NCBI GenBank assembly: GCA_007258455.2
Contig: VDFB02139291.1
Location: 1 to 64,000 of the forward strand
Direction of reading: 5' to 3'
Origin: Sequoia sempervirens
Lineage: Eukaryota > Streptophyta > Pinopsida > Cupressales > Cupressaceae
DNA length: 64,000 nt
In this document: in pieces, positions 47,731 to 60,459 of the stretch
Layout: every line of letters starts with the position of its first letter
Numbering within the stretch: position 1 is the stretch's first letter
Made by a program: the position numbers and the translations under genes
The notes under the pieces: model-generated
Told to the model about the DNA's origin: nothing
What the model saw: the letters and a program-made list of their open reading frames with translations, nothing else
The model's database searches: none

Positions 47731-48274
47731 GTTCCAGAGCTCACTCGGGGCAATTTTTCCCGAGAAAATCTGCAACATGGGTTTTGTAGGTAATAGAATT
47801 CTAAGGCAACCCAGATAGCTCAATTTTGAAAAAGATGTGTTTCTGACCCACATGCAAAGGAATTCTTGGAAAAAAGCACAAAGCTGCAGAATAAAAGCTA
47901 TGGGGCAATTTTCTCGAAAAAATCTAAGACATGGGTTTTGCTGCTGTCGCCGAAGTATGTGAACCCAAATGATCATATTCTGAATATTCCGCTGTTTTCT
48001 TTGACATGCGAAGAATACCTAAGACGAGAATAGAAAAAATTAGACAAAAGATAGAAGTTTGTTTTATTCTGCTTCTGTAGAAAATTGCCTATGCTTGACT
48101 AAGATTCGATGAAGCTTGCATGCATTGAAAAATTGAACTCTGGAAAATTAGTCTTCTAAACAATTTGGACCTGGCACTGAAAAACTAAACTCAAAGCACC
48201 TTCGAATCTTCAATTGCTCAAGAAAATTTACTCTGCTCTAAACTTGGAATGAGAATAATGGCGATTTTGATGAC

Positions 48275-48281
48275 TTAAATA
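48275..48281 (-). promoter_or_regulatory. TATTTAA box upstream of gene copy 4
   Basis: TTTATTTAAGTC on the minus strand is followed by 'ATCGCCATTATTCTCATTCC', matching units 1 and 2. Without the hAT insertion it lies about 800 bases from the gene start. Confidence 0.5.
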
Positions 48282-48646
48282 AATAAATTCAAGCATAAAA
48301 TCATCCATCTTCATGCAATTAGGCACTACCTTTAAAAATATTTAATTTATTTCTGATTGGACCTCAAAAGAATTCGACTTCATCTAATTGGGACTTGAAA
48401 AAAGGTAATTGAATGTCAAATAACCCTAAAAGGGCGCCACCTTTAATTAATTCAGTTAAACTCAACATGCAAATCATTTAACTGAACAGGCAAGCTAAAA
48501 TCATCCTTTTTTGCAATTAAAATAATCCCTCTTAAAGTCGAATTATTTAAATATTAAATAATATTCAAAATCCACCTTTCATGGGCGCTTATCATCCTCA
48601 GTTCAAAAAGTCAAAGCTTTGACTCACGGCTTCACTTTTCAGACTT

Positions 48647-48880
48647 AACCATTTTAATGAAAATTTGGATTTTCAACCCTCGTCGGAGCTCCTGTTCAAT
48701 CACTGATTCTGATTAACTGACACTAACCATTTTAATGAAAATTTGGATTTTCAACCCTCACCGGAGCTCCTGTTCAATCACTAATTTTGATTGACTGATA
48801 CTAACCATTTTAATGAAAATTTGGATTTTCAACCCTCGTCGGAGCTCCTGTTCAATCACTGATTCTGATTGACTGACACA
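48647..48880. repeat. Three nearly identical 78-bp tandem repeats
   Basis: Copies start at 48647, 48725 and 48803 ('aaccattttaatgaaaattt'). They are much more alike than the neighbouring ~210-bp repeats, so this amplification is recent. Confidence 0.92.
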
Positions 48881-48959
48881 CCCAATTGACTAGCTGACAG
48901 TTCCATTGAAGAGCAGGATCAAATTTGACAAAAACCTTGAGACTGCAATCCCTAAAACT

Positions 48960-49850
48960 GAGGTCTGAGGCTTGAAAAATCAAGGCGCCCTTAGCAAAAG
49001 TTGCGCTTTTGACCCCAGACTTAGTCAAATTTTCAATATTTTCATTACTTACGAAGGTAAACTTGACCTCCTTGTATCTTGTGTTTGGCAAAACTTCAGG
49101 ACTAGATAACAGGCTCACTGCGGAGCTGGCTCCATTCCGCATAACAGCTTCAAGAGAACACTTCATCAAATTTCATCATCTGGTGGTTCAAAATCAAGGG
49201 CGCCCCTGGCCTCCAGGGGCGCTTTTGTTCCCAGAGATAGCCGTTTTTCCAACTGGCTAAAAATCTACTTAATCTCCAGCTATAGGCTGCTGACTCACTT
49301 TCCGATCTAACGGAGATATGCAACGAAAAGCTGGATGTAACACGGATAGGATGAATACCTGAGATCACCAGAAAGAAGACATTCAAGGCTCCAAAACCCT
49401 GGGCGCCCCTAGCCTCCAGGGGTGCTTTTGCTTTTTTCCTTGTCATTCTGACCAAGATTTAACCTCGTGTTTGACCTCTGATTCCGACAGTTCAACAACT
49501 TAGATTGACTCGCTGATGGGTGCGTTGCGAAGCCTGATCAAATGTGAGACAAACATCCTAGGTGTTGTTTGGTCGAAATCCTTCATCTGATCCCTCAAAA
49601 ATATGGGTGCCCTTTGCAAAAGCTGCGCTTTTCTTTCCAGTGTTAAAGTCATTTTTGAAACTTCCCCGTTTCTCGCTAAATCTCCCGTATCAGGTGCTAG
49701 ACATATCTTTCAAGCTGGCTAAATAGCTCATCGTGAAGTTGAAAGTATTCCTGACAAGTTTGCTCTGAAGTGACAAGTCTCAAAACTAAAATCTGGGCAT
49801 TTGAAATCTAGGGCGCCCCTGGCCTCTAGAGGCTCTGGTGCTCTAGAGTT
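48960..49850. repeat. ~205-215 bp tandem repeats with GGCGCC cores (unit 4)
   Basis: Cores lie near 48983, 49197, 49400, 49607 and 49810. The best are palindromes of the form GGGCGCCCCTGGC..CCAGGGGCGC. Same family as in the other units. Confidence 0.8.
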
Positions 49851-50357
49851 AGAATTTTTTTGATGATTTTCATCCCAGCGAAAAATCTCCTCCAAGACGA
49901 AGCTCTATTTTGCACTTTTCTCGCCATAGATTCTTCATTTGAGCGTTTCAAGCTTAGATTTCAACACTTGGTCTTTGGCCATCTACCATTGACGACTTCA
50001 GAAATTCCATCTCCCCATCTGAAAAAGTGAAAACTACCCACCAGACTTAAACTGAATTTTAACTGAATCTAACTTCACCATTGTGATCATGAAGCAAAAC
50101 AAACCAATCAAAACAATTTTTAGCCAATTCTGACAAGTTTCAATTTTTAGGGTTTTGCGACCTGAAACATGGTGCTTTAAAACCCTAATTTTCAATTTTT
50201 CCAAATTTTTTCTAGTATCCTCCAGACATCAAATTGACACAAAGTCCATACTTGATTTGCCCAAAAATAGTGTTATGACATCATTTTACAAGGTTTAGAC
50301 TCTTTTAAGCAAAATGCCTTAATGAAGCAAAAAATTTGGTTTGGGTACAACACTGCC

Positions 50358-52149
50358 AATGTAACATTTTGCGACAGTCAATTGTATTGAAAGGAAGCAT
50401 CAAAAATTGATTATCAGATTTATGTATGCATTTCATTTGAAGACTCGAGCTGAGTTTGGAATAGATTTCTGCATAAACATTAAATACCCTTATCAACGCG
50501 TACTAAAAACAAATCTAGAATAATGTCATGATAAGTGTCTGAAAAAATGTCAATCTGTCAAACAAAACAATTGTGAAAATATGGATCCATTCCAAGGGGG
50601 GATATTATAATGCATTCCCTACTCAAATTCAGGCTTGGAGTTTTAATGTGCTCAATGGGGAAATATGGGAGGAAGAACAACAAAACTATTGATATATTTG
50701 GTTTATGATTTGATTCACAAATCCATAAGTTCCGCAAGCTTCACAACTTTGTGTGTTGCCTTCCTCATAACTAGAGTGATGTTCATTCACATGGGACTTT
50801 GGTGCTCATCGTTAGGTAAGATTTGTCAGATGGTAGCTATGTAGCTCTTCATAAACAGGGAAAAAAGGCAAAAGACAATTGGTCAAAGGTTGTCTGGCAT
50901 GTTGTCAAGATTTATAGAGTTTGGATCTTGGATTTCATGTAATATCCCACCCCAAATGGAACAATCCCTATTGCAATTTTTCTCATATTTTTCTGATTTG
51001 TCTCAGTTTGGCATATTGGATATTTCGTCAAATAGTATGCTTGCTTGCATATCTAAGTCACTTACAATTGGTTTTGCATAAATAATCTCATATACTATCT
51101 CATCTCATGAAACACTCAGCTAGTATCAATGAGTTAACATTCATTCAATCATTGCATCATACAAACATATGAAAATCATGCCAGCAAAATGTATGCAGAT
51201 CTGAAACTGAATTCCCTCTTCACCAATCAATGCCAAATGTCTGATTTATAAGAGAGAATACAATGGATAAGCTACAGCCATCACATTATCAGACTGAGCA
51301 GCAATATACATACTTTCTTCCATTACGGTTGACTGACTTTTCAGTGATATTACAGGGAAATGAAGTAGCAGCCGTTTGCAAACCCCAGCTGAGTATGATA
51401 TGAGCAGATTTACCAATAAATAACACTTAGAAATGTACAGCATTACACAGTCTCAGGTTTACACATATATTCAGCCTTAATATTTGCAGCAAAATGATAA
51501 TAGGCTTTTACAATTACAATCTGAGCAAAAAGCTTCAGATTTGCAATGTACAGAAATGCCCAGAATTAACACAGCAAGACAATAACTTCAGATTTAAGCA
51601 GATTTTACAATGATAGATGATAATGCATGTATATTGAAAATCAGACCTGGTAATGAAGACACCTAGGGCAGATTATGATTGGAATGATGCACCAAGTTAC
51701 TGTAGCGAATCACTATAGCGGATCACTGTAGCGAATCACTGTATCATTACTGTTCACATCACTGTAGCAGTAGTGCATTAACTTCTGAATTTCTTCAATC
51801 TGCTAACAAACCCTTGAATAATCTGTTGATAATCTCTCCCAACAAGAATGATATTAACTGCCTTGTGCCAGAGAAGTGAAGGCACAATCAGCAACAATGA
51901 AATTCAACAATATTTATCTTCAATCTTCTGATTTTCTAGAACAAACCCTTGTGTAATCCTTTGAGAATTCCATCAATGAAGCACAAATGTGACCTCCGTA
52001 TGAAGCTACCAGCACAATCGAAGAGAGGCTACGTTCTCCAAGATTGAAATTACAGCGAAGCCCTAGGTTTCTTCCTCAAAGCCAAAGCTTCTTCAAAAAA
52101 GACAAGTGTTGAATGATTTCAAGAATGAATGAAATCCCTTTTCAAAAAG
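50358..52149. other. Non-coding stretch between units 4 and 5
   Basis: I see no gene. A TGTAATATCCCACC word at 50938 resembles an LTR start, with no end found. The middle is AT-rich with 'cagatttgcaatgtacag' words like those in 7500-8000. The end (52030-52150) abuts the terminus of unit 5 at 52155. Confidence 0.5.
51709..51775. repeat. Short tandem repeat ACTGTAGCGAATC
   Basis: Three to four copies at 16-17 bp spacing, with partial copies after ('cactgtagcagtag'). Confidence 0.75.
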
Positions 52150-52848
52150 CCTTTTGTTGGCATTTAAATTCGCACCTTTGGAATGCGTATTTGAAACGGA
52201 CAGCTATGCACAGTAAAACTGCTCTTCAAATTAGGAGGGGAAGCTCCCTCTTGCTGATGTTGTTGAAAGAAAGTAAACTAAAAACTAAGTTGCCTATCTT
52301 TTTGATCAGCTAGAGCACAAGGTTTATAAAACACAAATGCCGCAGCTGAGATTTTCTAATTAAGAACTTCAACTACGACTAACTTAAGCTAAAGACGTTT
52401 CTAACTTCTCAAGTAATATGCAGAGCAAGAGAAATTAGAAATGAACAAGGTTGATTCTCCGACAAAGGCTTAAGAGAACTCTTTCTCAACATACATCTAC
52501 ACACTTCAATGTAAGCTGAAATTAAGATCGCAAAAGCATAACACAAATAACGGAAATTTGAGACGTTATACCAAGGCAAAGGAGGCTCATGATTTTATTT
52601 CTCAAACTTCTAGAACAAAAATTATTAAACACATGCTTGGAACAAGAGCTTGCAGCTAAAGAGGCTTGCAAAACTTGTTCTTACACAATAGGAACAACAA
52701 TTACAATAACTACCTGTTGGCTAAAAGAGACTCAACAATTCGCTATCATAAAACAATTGAACAACACTGAATAACGAATAGAAGGCACTTAGGCTCAGCG
52801 TTTTGTTATCACTAGCATGGTTAAAGAAAACTAATGAGCAAAGGCTCT

Positions 52849-52856
52849 TATTTATA
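52849..52856 (-). promoter_or_regulatory. TATAAATA box, probable LTR promoter of unit 5
   Basis: CCTATAAATAAGAGCC on the minus strand, 700 bases from the LTR end. It is preceded on that strand by 'GGTTCCCTACTCC', matching unit 4. Confidence 0.55.
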
Positions 52857-53095
52857 GGCAAGCAGAGGAGTAGGGAACCCTAAAATCTCCTTGCTTTCAC
52901 AATCTAGGGCTTGCTCAGCAAACAAGCTTTATTTCTATATCTAGAAAAAAGATAACATCTAACACCTAAGAAAGCAGAAAAAGCAGGGACTGCCAACTAT
53001 TACAATTTATCTTCTTTCTTTTTTTTGAAGAATGGATAAGAATTGCTCCAAGAATAGAAAGAAAGCGGAAAGAAAGCTTCTAGATGAAAGCCATT

Positions 53096-54044
53096 TCAAA
53101 TCTCAATCACATCCGCTAAAAAGCAGGAAACTGTGTCCCGGTTCGGTGCATCTATCGCATCAATAGCAAAGGTGCGTTTTTCGAAGATATCTTCTCCATT
53201 TGCAATTGATTTCAGGAAATCTTCTACCTCATTGGCTGCTTTTTCAAATCTTGCTGACATCATGGCAAGGTGATTCATTCTGCCACCAACTGTATTGCTG
53301 CTATCACAGCTGTGAACAATACTTTGAAATTGAGTTTGCACTTCATCTAGCTTGACGTAAGAACCATCTTCAAGACTGTACCGAGAAGGAATCTTTGTGA
53401 CAAACTCATTGATGAAAAGAAGAGCTTCAATCACCCTTTGTCTGTAGGCAATAAACTCCTCGAATATCCTCTCGTAAGTTTTAACCTTAAAGACATGACA
53501 CTCTCTCCAAGCAAGGATCTGCCTCTTGTGTTCTTTTGAGACCACTGAACCATAGGCTGAATCCAAATCAACAATGATGCCTTGGTTTTACCTCTGCCAT
53601 TGACTGTTCAAACCCTTGAATACCTTGGCGTAGCTCATGAGCGTTGTCTCTCAACTGAAACATCTGTGTTAAGATCTCCTTTCCTCTGACAATGAAACTC
53701 TCAATCCATTCTTGAGTTTCTTTCCCATAAATGACCAGCTGTCTCAACTGATGATGATCAACTGGTGTCTCTAAAACCTGGGGCAGCAACTGAGTAGCCT
53801 GTGAAGTACCCTAGACAAGGTTGGAAATGAAGAGCCTGAGTTGTCGTATTTCAGCCTTGAGGGCTGCTTTGTCTTCTCCATCCTTGAGCACTCTTTCTTG
53901 GAGGCTTTCAAACACAACTCTGAACAAACTGACATCCGCATGTCTGGTATTTCTACCAAGATTAGCCTTGACCATCACGAAGTCATGCATATCAACTTCA
54001 TCTCTATTCTTGTCCTCTTGGGGTATTGCAGTCTCCATGACTAT
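53096..54044 (-). pseudogene. Unit gene, copy 5, C-terminal part
   Basis: It continues the gene from 58439 after the solo LTR insertion, in phase when the insertion and its duplicated bases are removed. Blocks: ETAIPQEDKNRDEV, VKANLGRNTRHADVSLF, KDGEDKAALKAEIRQLRLFISNLV, then MFQLRDNAHELRQ, where copies 2 and 4 have TAG in place of Gln, and the helical C-terminal domain ending FLADVIEI at 53096. A stop near 53811 and frameshifts near 53570-53790 break it. Confidence 0.75.
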
Positions 54045-55383
54045 TGTTGTGACCTTTTCACACATCGCCCCATTCAAAATGGGGACCCCTAATTTTTGCT
54101 CCATTCTGGTCTTTTTGGCTTTGGTTTTTGTCTCTCTCTCTGTCTATCTCTTTTCTGGTGTCTGCCTTTTCGGGGACGTTCTCATCTGCGAGCTTAAACG
54201 TGAATTTGGCCAAGTCTGAAATTAGGGTTTGTACTTTCTCGGTCAATTTGAGGTCAAACGAAGTGAATAAATTGAAAATAAAGACTAACACTGTTGTCAG
54301 TATGCTTCCAGCAGGCTCTCAGCAAATTTTCATCAGATTCCGGCCACTTGCTATTTTTAGTAAGTGTGAAATTCAGGGCTTTCCATCGACACTTTCAGAG
54401 TTTTAACAGTCACACTGCATTTAGAACACATCAAGCTACTCGCTGGGAAAATTTGAGCTAAAATGGACAACTTGCTATTTTTAGCAGTTCGGCTTCCGGA
54501 GCAGATTTCGGGGCTTGGATGCAGAGTTTTTCAATGTATGTCTGGAGATTCCTTCTGGGTTTTCAGAGACTTTCGCGACAGTATAACATGCAAAATGAGA
54601 TGACAACTTTCAGAGTTCAGCCTTCAGAGGCTATTTTTAGGGTTTGCATATCAGGGTTTTCTTTGCATGTCGGATGATTCCTTGTGGGTTTTTCGAGAGC
54701 TTCGCGATGATGTGACATGCAAACGGAGATGGTCACTCATTTAGGAACTTACTATTTTTAGCAGGTGCATCTCGGCAGCCGCCTCCCAGCACTTCAGAAT
54801 CATGAGCTGATCGCAATGCAGCAGAAACGAAGACAAACAGAGGTCATTTGATATGCATGCAAGATGAATTAGGGTTTCCAGCTTCGGGACCCAAAAAGAG
54901 GGATAAAAAGTCAAAATTTTCGAAAATCGGTGTAAACCACCGCGATCAGCATCCTTCAAGCTATCTGCTGGTAAAATTTGAAGACAAACAAAGCACTTAC
55001 TATTTATAGTAAGTCATTTTGGAAACAGGCTAAAAATAGAAAGTCAGTAGCAGGCGCCGACGTCAACAGGCAAGTCACGTGGTGAGGAGCGCATCATTCG
55101 AATTTCAAATCAAACGGAGTTGTGGAAGTATCAGAAACAAGTAGTTACTATAAATAGCAAACCACCTTCAGAAATGGGCTAAAAATAGCAAGCCAACCCA
55201 AAATAGCAATGTCAACAGGTTGATGAAGTCGTGAAGATCCAGCGTTCAAAATTTCAAATCATTTTGAGCTTCAGAGATGCAAGAATTGGAGGACTTACTA
55301 TAAATAGCAGGCAGGGAGGAACTGGTGAAGACGAAGAAAAAAAAAAGTGGCTAAGGCATGAATTTCATCCTGCAGCACCCAGG

Positions 55384-56110
55384 AAATGCGCCCACTTCAG
55401 CTGGAGAGTAAGAGAAGTTTTTAAGTGTTCAAGTATCCTCCTACCTTGGTGAAATGCGCCCTCTTCATAGGCATGAAATGAAATTTTTTCTAAGTGTTGA
55501 GTCTCGTCCTGCTCATGCCCTGAAATGCACCCAAAGGAGAATGGAGAAAGTTGAAAAATATTCTAATTCATTGTTAAATCTTCCTGCCACCTCCAAATGC
55601 GCCCAGCAAGTATTCAAGGTGTTTGAAAAAGTTTCTAACATGTTTCATCCTCCTCACATGGCAAAATGCGCCCACTTCCCAAGAAAGTCAAAGGGTCAAC
55701 AAAGTTCATCCTTCTCCCTATGCAAAATGCGCCCAAAAGAGGGCATGTAAGGACAAAAGAAAGGAAGTTGAAAGGTCACATGCTGGTCGTTGGAAGTTTC
55801 ATCCACCACATATGCCAAAATGCGCCGAAGGATAGCTAGTCAACACGTCAACAACTTTCATCCTCCTCCTAAGCTCAAATGCGCCCAAATGGGGCCATGT
55901 GAAGACAAAAATGAAGAAGCTCAAGAGTCACAAGTAAAAGGCATTAGAAATGTTATCCTTCCTCAAGTGTGATATGCGCCCAAGGCATAAGGTGATGCTA
56001 GGCGTTGAAAGTTAAAATGCCCTCCTCAAACATAAAATGCGCCCAGGGGGAGATTAAAGTTTGCTAGGCGTTGAAAATGTCCTTAATGAAGTAAGATATG
56101 TGCCTAAGGT
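55384..56110. repeat. Interspersed AAATGCGCCCA repeats
   Basis: About eleven AAATGCGCCCA-like words stand 40-110 bases apart from 55384 on, often preceded by 'tcctcct' and followed by 'cttc' or 'aag'. Decayed relatives ('atacgcctaaa', 'ggcgttg') go on to about 56300. They lie in the U3 of the solo LTR. Confidence 0.75.
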
Positions 56111-57518
56111 AAAGTGTAAAAGGTGGATGGATTTAAAGAGTGCCAAGGTGTTGAAGACTCTTAATATCCTCTTGAAATGCTAAATACGCCTAAAATAATA
56201 GAAGTGTGAAGTAAAATACAAGGCGTTGGAAATTTAATGGTGAATATTGCTAAGCGTTGGAAATTGCCAGGTGATGAATAAAATATAGAGGGCGTTGGAA
56301 TTTAAAATCCTCCATAATATGTGCTTTTAGGAAAATTTTCTAAGTTGAAATAAAGAATTTTTTTCTCACGGGTAGGGTGAACGAAGTTGAGTAAAAATTT
56401 CCTAAGGAAAAATTTTCAAAAGTGCTGAGTGATTCAAAAAAATTTCTAAGGCAAAGAAATTTTCCTTAGGAGAAATACGCCCAAGTTGAAATAGTGATGA
56501 AATTTCCTAGAGCACGAGCAGGATTGTCGGAGATGAAGTCAAATGATGCCAGCTGCACAGGGTCAACGAGAAATTTTTTCAAGTCAGAGCGACAAGAAAT
56601 GTTCACAAGTGTTGAAGAGCAAGAATAAATTTGCTAAAAGTTATTTTTTCCAAGGTGGAAAATTCAAAAAATTAAATGAACCCGTTCGTTGTATACCCAT
56701 GAGTTCGACAAATTTTGAAGAAAATTTTCTTCTGGGTATTGAAGATTATCGATGAGGAGTGGATTTTGAGGTCTTCCACAGCTTGCCAAGGATTTTGAGG
56801 TAAAGATTTTTGACGGGCACCGGGATTGATGAATTTCCTAAGGGAAATTTGAGAAATTTTCTAAGGCAAGGAAATAAATGTTTGTGAAGATAAAATGCCT
56901 TGGCGGATGAATTTGAAAATGATCGCCTAGATAATTTTTGATCGAGTTCCCGATGAAAGTGTTTTTGCTCGAGCCTGAGTTGGATGTAACATCAAAGTGA
57001 AGTGCGCCGAGCAGAATGCAAGATAGGTTCGAAATTTGGCTAAGGCATGAAGAATTTGAACGTAAAGTTGGCTAAGGAAAAACGATGAACCCTTGGAGAT
57101 CAAGACATGAAAATCTTGGTAAGTAAGTTGAATTTATACTATGAAGTGTTCTAATGCTCTTCTCCTTGCTTGTTTTGCAGGAGGAACGTCGAGACCAAGC
57201 GGTGATGACTTAGGAAGATGAAGCAAGTACTCCACGATTACATTTCAACCTTGAAGGAAGAAAAGTTGCGAAAAATGGCTAAGTGTTGAGACTGAGTATA
57301 ACTCAAGTGACAAAGAAGAAGTTGAAGAACAACGTCAAGAAGAAGATCGAGAACAGTGTGAACGCATCTACAAACGGGAATCTTCTCATTTATTGCTCAT
57401 TTATTGCCCCACTCTCCATTATGGCGGTTTTTAGGGCGAATCTTGTTTAGGGCTGAGGTGGCACAATCTGGGCCATCCAGTCGATTGTAATCTGAGCCGT
57501 CCGTTGGACTTGGCCATC

Positions 57519-57525
57519 TATAAAA
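57519..57525 (+). promoter_or_regulatory. TATA box of the 4.39-kb LTR
   Basis: TATAAAAGGGGG is followed by the palindrome GGGGGAGTCCCCC. An AATAAA signal follows at 57696-57701, so R would be about 150 bases. Confidence 0.65.
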
Positions 57526-58438
57526 GGGGGAGTCCCCCTCATTTGTATCTCATTAGAAGTAGAGGTAGAGCTTAGAGATCAAACTAGAGAATAGAGCAGA
57601 GGCACTTTAGTTGTAATATCTTAGCATAGTGTAGTTTGAAGAAGGAAAGTTTTCCTTTGAAAAATTTGTAAGAGATTGTTGCGAAAAACTATTGTAATAA
57701 AAGATCTTTCATTGAATGGTGAATTCATCTTTGTTATAAGTAGCTAGCAAGATTTCTTCATCCCTTCAACTTCAAGTAGTATAAAGTAGTGTAGTTTTCA
57801 GTTCATGCAAGTAGTTTACTTTAGATTTGTGGTGTTTGATCGACGTAGCTTCTCTTTATCCATACCACTAGCGACGTAGTTTACTAGTGGTCAATTGGAC
57901 ATCATTTCAAACTTAACTTCAATTGTGATTCGTATGCTTGTATGCATCGTTGTGATGGTATATGTATGTTGAATTATAATTTGAATATTCTTCGTTACTC
58001 CCCTGAAGATTGCACCGATTTTGCTGAAGTTGTCCGATGCGAGGCTAGGTGAAATCCGGTTGAAGTCTGCTGAAGTCGAACTCCACATATCTTGCATTTA
58101 GATAGAACATAAACTTCTTAGGCCCTACACTCATTTAATTTCAGTTCATTTCTGGTTAGAATTAGGAAACTTATGCCCACTTGCCAAATCATTCGAATTA
58201 CATGAAAGCCCTTAGTCCGCTGTCTGCTGTCAACTGTCGAACAATTGTGTAAGTCCCCTTGAAATACCAGCAAAATCACATCAAGCCAACTGAGACTATT
58301 CGCACTGAAGGAACCTTGGAGTTAAATGTATGATCTATCTCGCAATCTTAGCATGCAGGAAACTTTGTTCAAGAGAGGATAGAGTAGTCGTTGGCGACTT
58401 TATTCTGTGTTGGTGTGGTCGCAAAAATCACGTCAACA

Positions 58439-60459
58439 GATATCTCACCATCAGGATTCCTATCAAAGTGAACTTGTTTCTTTGCTTTCTTCTTAGGAGG
58501 TTCCTGATAGATGTTATCAAGGTCATGAAAATTCACCTGATATGAAGGTCTTTTTTTTACCCTTCCCAAGGAGCTCTCAAGCTAAGACACAGTAGCATCT
58601 TTACTAACTTCCTTAGGAGGTACAATTGCAATTTCTTCATTATCTTCAATATCTAGGTCAATATGAATTGGCGAAGACCCTATCAATGGTATGGAGTCCT
58701 GTGTTATGGGTACTTCTTCTGTCTCCTTCTGAGGTATAGGCTCTTCTGGAGGAGCTTCTGCTTCAACCGTTGATGGCTCTTGTATGATTATACCTGAGAA
58801 GTCTAGCTTCCTTCTTACATTTTTGGTCGACCTGCTGCCCTTCACACCATCTTGAGACTGCTTTACAGTTTTTCCTTTCGACTGTGCTGTAGAGGAAGAG
58901 GGAAGTGTCCTTGGCGGCTCTGCTACTGGAATGGAGTTTTTCCTTTTGAGGACTAGGAAAACTTTACTATACTCGAGGACTTGTCTTGTCCTATCTTCAA
59001 CTGAGAGAAACTCTTTATTAGCCTAATTGACTTGAGGAAGGGGCTGATCTTCAATTCGCTTCTGAGCATACATCGGGAGAAGCACATCCTCATCATCATC
59101 TGATAACCCTTCAATGTCTTTTGATAAGCAATCTTTCAACTGGTGAAGAGTGAGCCTGCTGTAACTGCGCCTCCACACCTCGAACTCAGCTGTACAATTG
59201 GCCCAAAAATCTTCAAGGGCAGATATGTGAGCATAGTTTCTTTCAAGTCGAGTAGCGTAGACGCCATGAGGATCATACGATCGTCTCTCGCTGTAAGGCT
59301 TGAGACCAAGCTTGTCTAACTCATCTCCCATGGTTTTAGCATCTGCTGCTGTTCTGCATGTATAAATTCCCAGTCCCAATGGAAAATTGAGGGCGGGTTT
59401 CTTTCTATTCCTCAAGAATGCGTGGACATCATGTGCCTGCCTTAAGAACTCCATGAAGACAACTTCGTCTGATGGGTACCTTGGTAGCATAAGTGGGGCG
59501 CCTACATAGCCATAGACTCTGAGATAGGTGAAAGTAGGAAATTGTATGAACCAATCTGCCCATTCCGCCATCGCTGCCCTGGCATTTGAAGAGATACAAA
59601 CATGCAATTCATTGTCCAGGTCCCGCACTATGTACATCAGGAAAGCTTCATTCACCCTCTTGTAGTGATGCAGTGACTTTGTGAATTCCAACTGAGGGTA
59701 GTAGTTGTAGATATGCTGTACGCTCAAAGACCCCTTGGTGTTCAACCCTCTGAATTGACCTTGATAGGCCACTAGGTAGACTAGGTAAGAAACCATATGG
59801 AACTCATGAATCTGGAAATACTCTGTTATCTGCTGATGGAGGTTGTCACTGATCAAGGTGGGCCAATCATAGAACTCAGTCTTCTTCATGATATGGGGTA
59901 TAGCGTAGAACATCCAAGGCTGAAACTTGGTAGCATCTTCTAATCCAATTACCTTGTTGAGCAAGGTGATTATAATAGCAATCTCATCTTTGAACTCGCC
60001 TCGCCCGATGTTCTTAGGCAAAGTCTTATGCTTCTCCTTCATCCACCTTTGAGCAATCTTCTTGCTATATTTGTCCTTATGCATTTTCCACATCCTTTCA
60101 CATTCGCCCTTTTAGATAGTGACACTTTTAGGCCAAGGGGGAATGGAGAAGCATTTTTCGATCATGTCAGGCTTCAAATTGCATATCAATTTGCCATCAA
60201 CTGATTGAATCTCCCTTGTAGCTGGATTGTAATGCTTGATGCAAGCGATTACAAACTCGAGACTCTGAACTGATATAGGAATAGACACTGCCGCGAGGAG
60301 TCCAGAGTGTCCCAAGTTTCTGATTATAGTGTTGCCTGCGCTCTCCAAAGCGTGTAAATCAAACACCGGCTTGATGTGATGCAAGTCCGTCTCAGCTGTT
60401 TTGATGAAATTGTGGTAGAGAGCTGATTTGGTCTTGAAATCATTGGGAGTGTATTCCAT
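58439..60459 (-). pseudogene. Unit gene, copy 5, N-terminal two thirds
   Basis: Starts at 60459 (MEYTPNDFKTKSALYHNF); an in-frame ATG 12 codons upstream is not shared by other copies. After a frameshift or stop near 60105 comes the longest open piece of the family, 356 codons (59023-60093): GRGEFKDEIAIIITLLNKV, FQPWMFYAI, HEFHMVSYLVYLVAYQGQF, AMAEWADWFIQFPTFTYLRV, LMLPRYPSDEVVFMEFLRQA, LGIYTCRTAADAK, DIEGLSDDDEDVLLP. A TAG at 59023 stands where other copies have Trp. Then a Pro/Glu-rich spacer and RVKKRPSYQVNFHDL. The gene is cut at 58438 and resumes at 54044. Function unknown. Confidence 0.75.

Larger units (their letters stand above)
41995..50352 (-). mobile_element. Unit 4: complete gene-bearing giant LTR-like unit with target duplication
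   Basis: It is flanked by ctgcc (41990-41994 and 50353-50357). On the minus strand it begins TGTTGTACCC at 50352 and ends CCAACA at 41995. Length is 8358 bp, or about 7.09 kb after subtracting the hAT-type element and its duplication. Order on the minus strand: GGCGCC repeats, three 78-bp repeats, TATTTAA box, leader with the hAT insertion, the ~1000-codon gene, a TATAAATA box, ~90-bp repeats, end. TG..CA termini with a 5-bp duplication are those of an LTR; no internal LTR pair, primer site or polypurine tract was found. Best read as a solo LTR whose U3 carries a gene. Confidence 0.8.
54045..58438 (+). mobile_element. Solo LTR-like element, 4.39 kb, inside gene copy 5
   Basis: It runs from TGTTGTGACC to GTCAACA. 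The flanking 5-mers (actat on the left, gatat on the right) match at three of five bases, so the duplication is imperfect. A 'ccccattcaaaatgggg' palindrome lies near the start (54067). The interior has AAATGCGCCCA repeats, a TATA box at 57519 and a poly(A) signal at 57696, the layout U3-R-U5. No gene, primer site or second LTR is seen; 56110-57500 holds non-coding DNA with many 'ttttcctaagg' words. Confidence 0.7.

Noticed and set aside
53096..60459. Two separate gene copies either side of 54045-58438
   Set aside because: The two parts are complementary and join in phase at the insertion point, so they are one copy split by a solo LTR.
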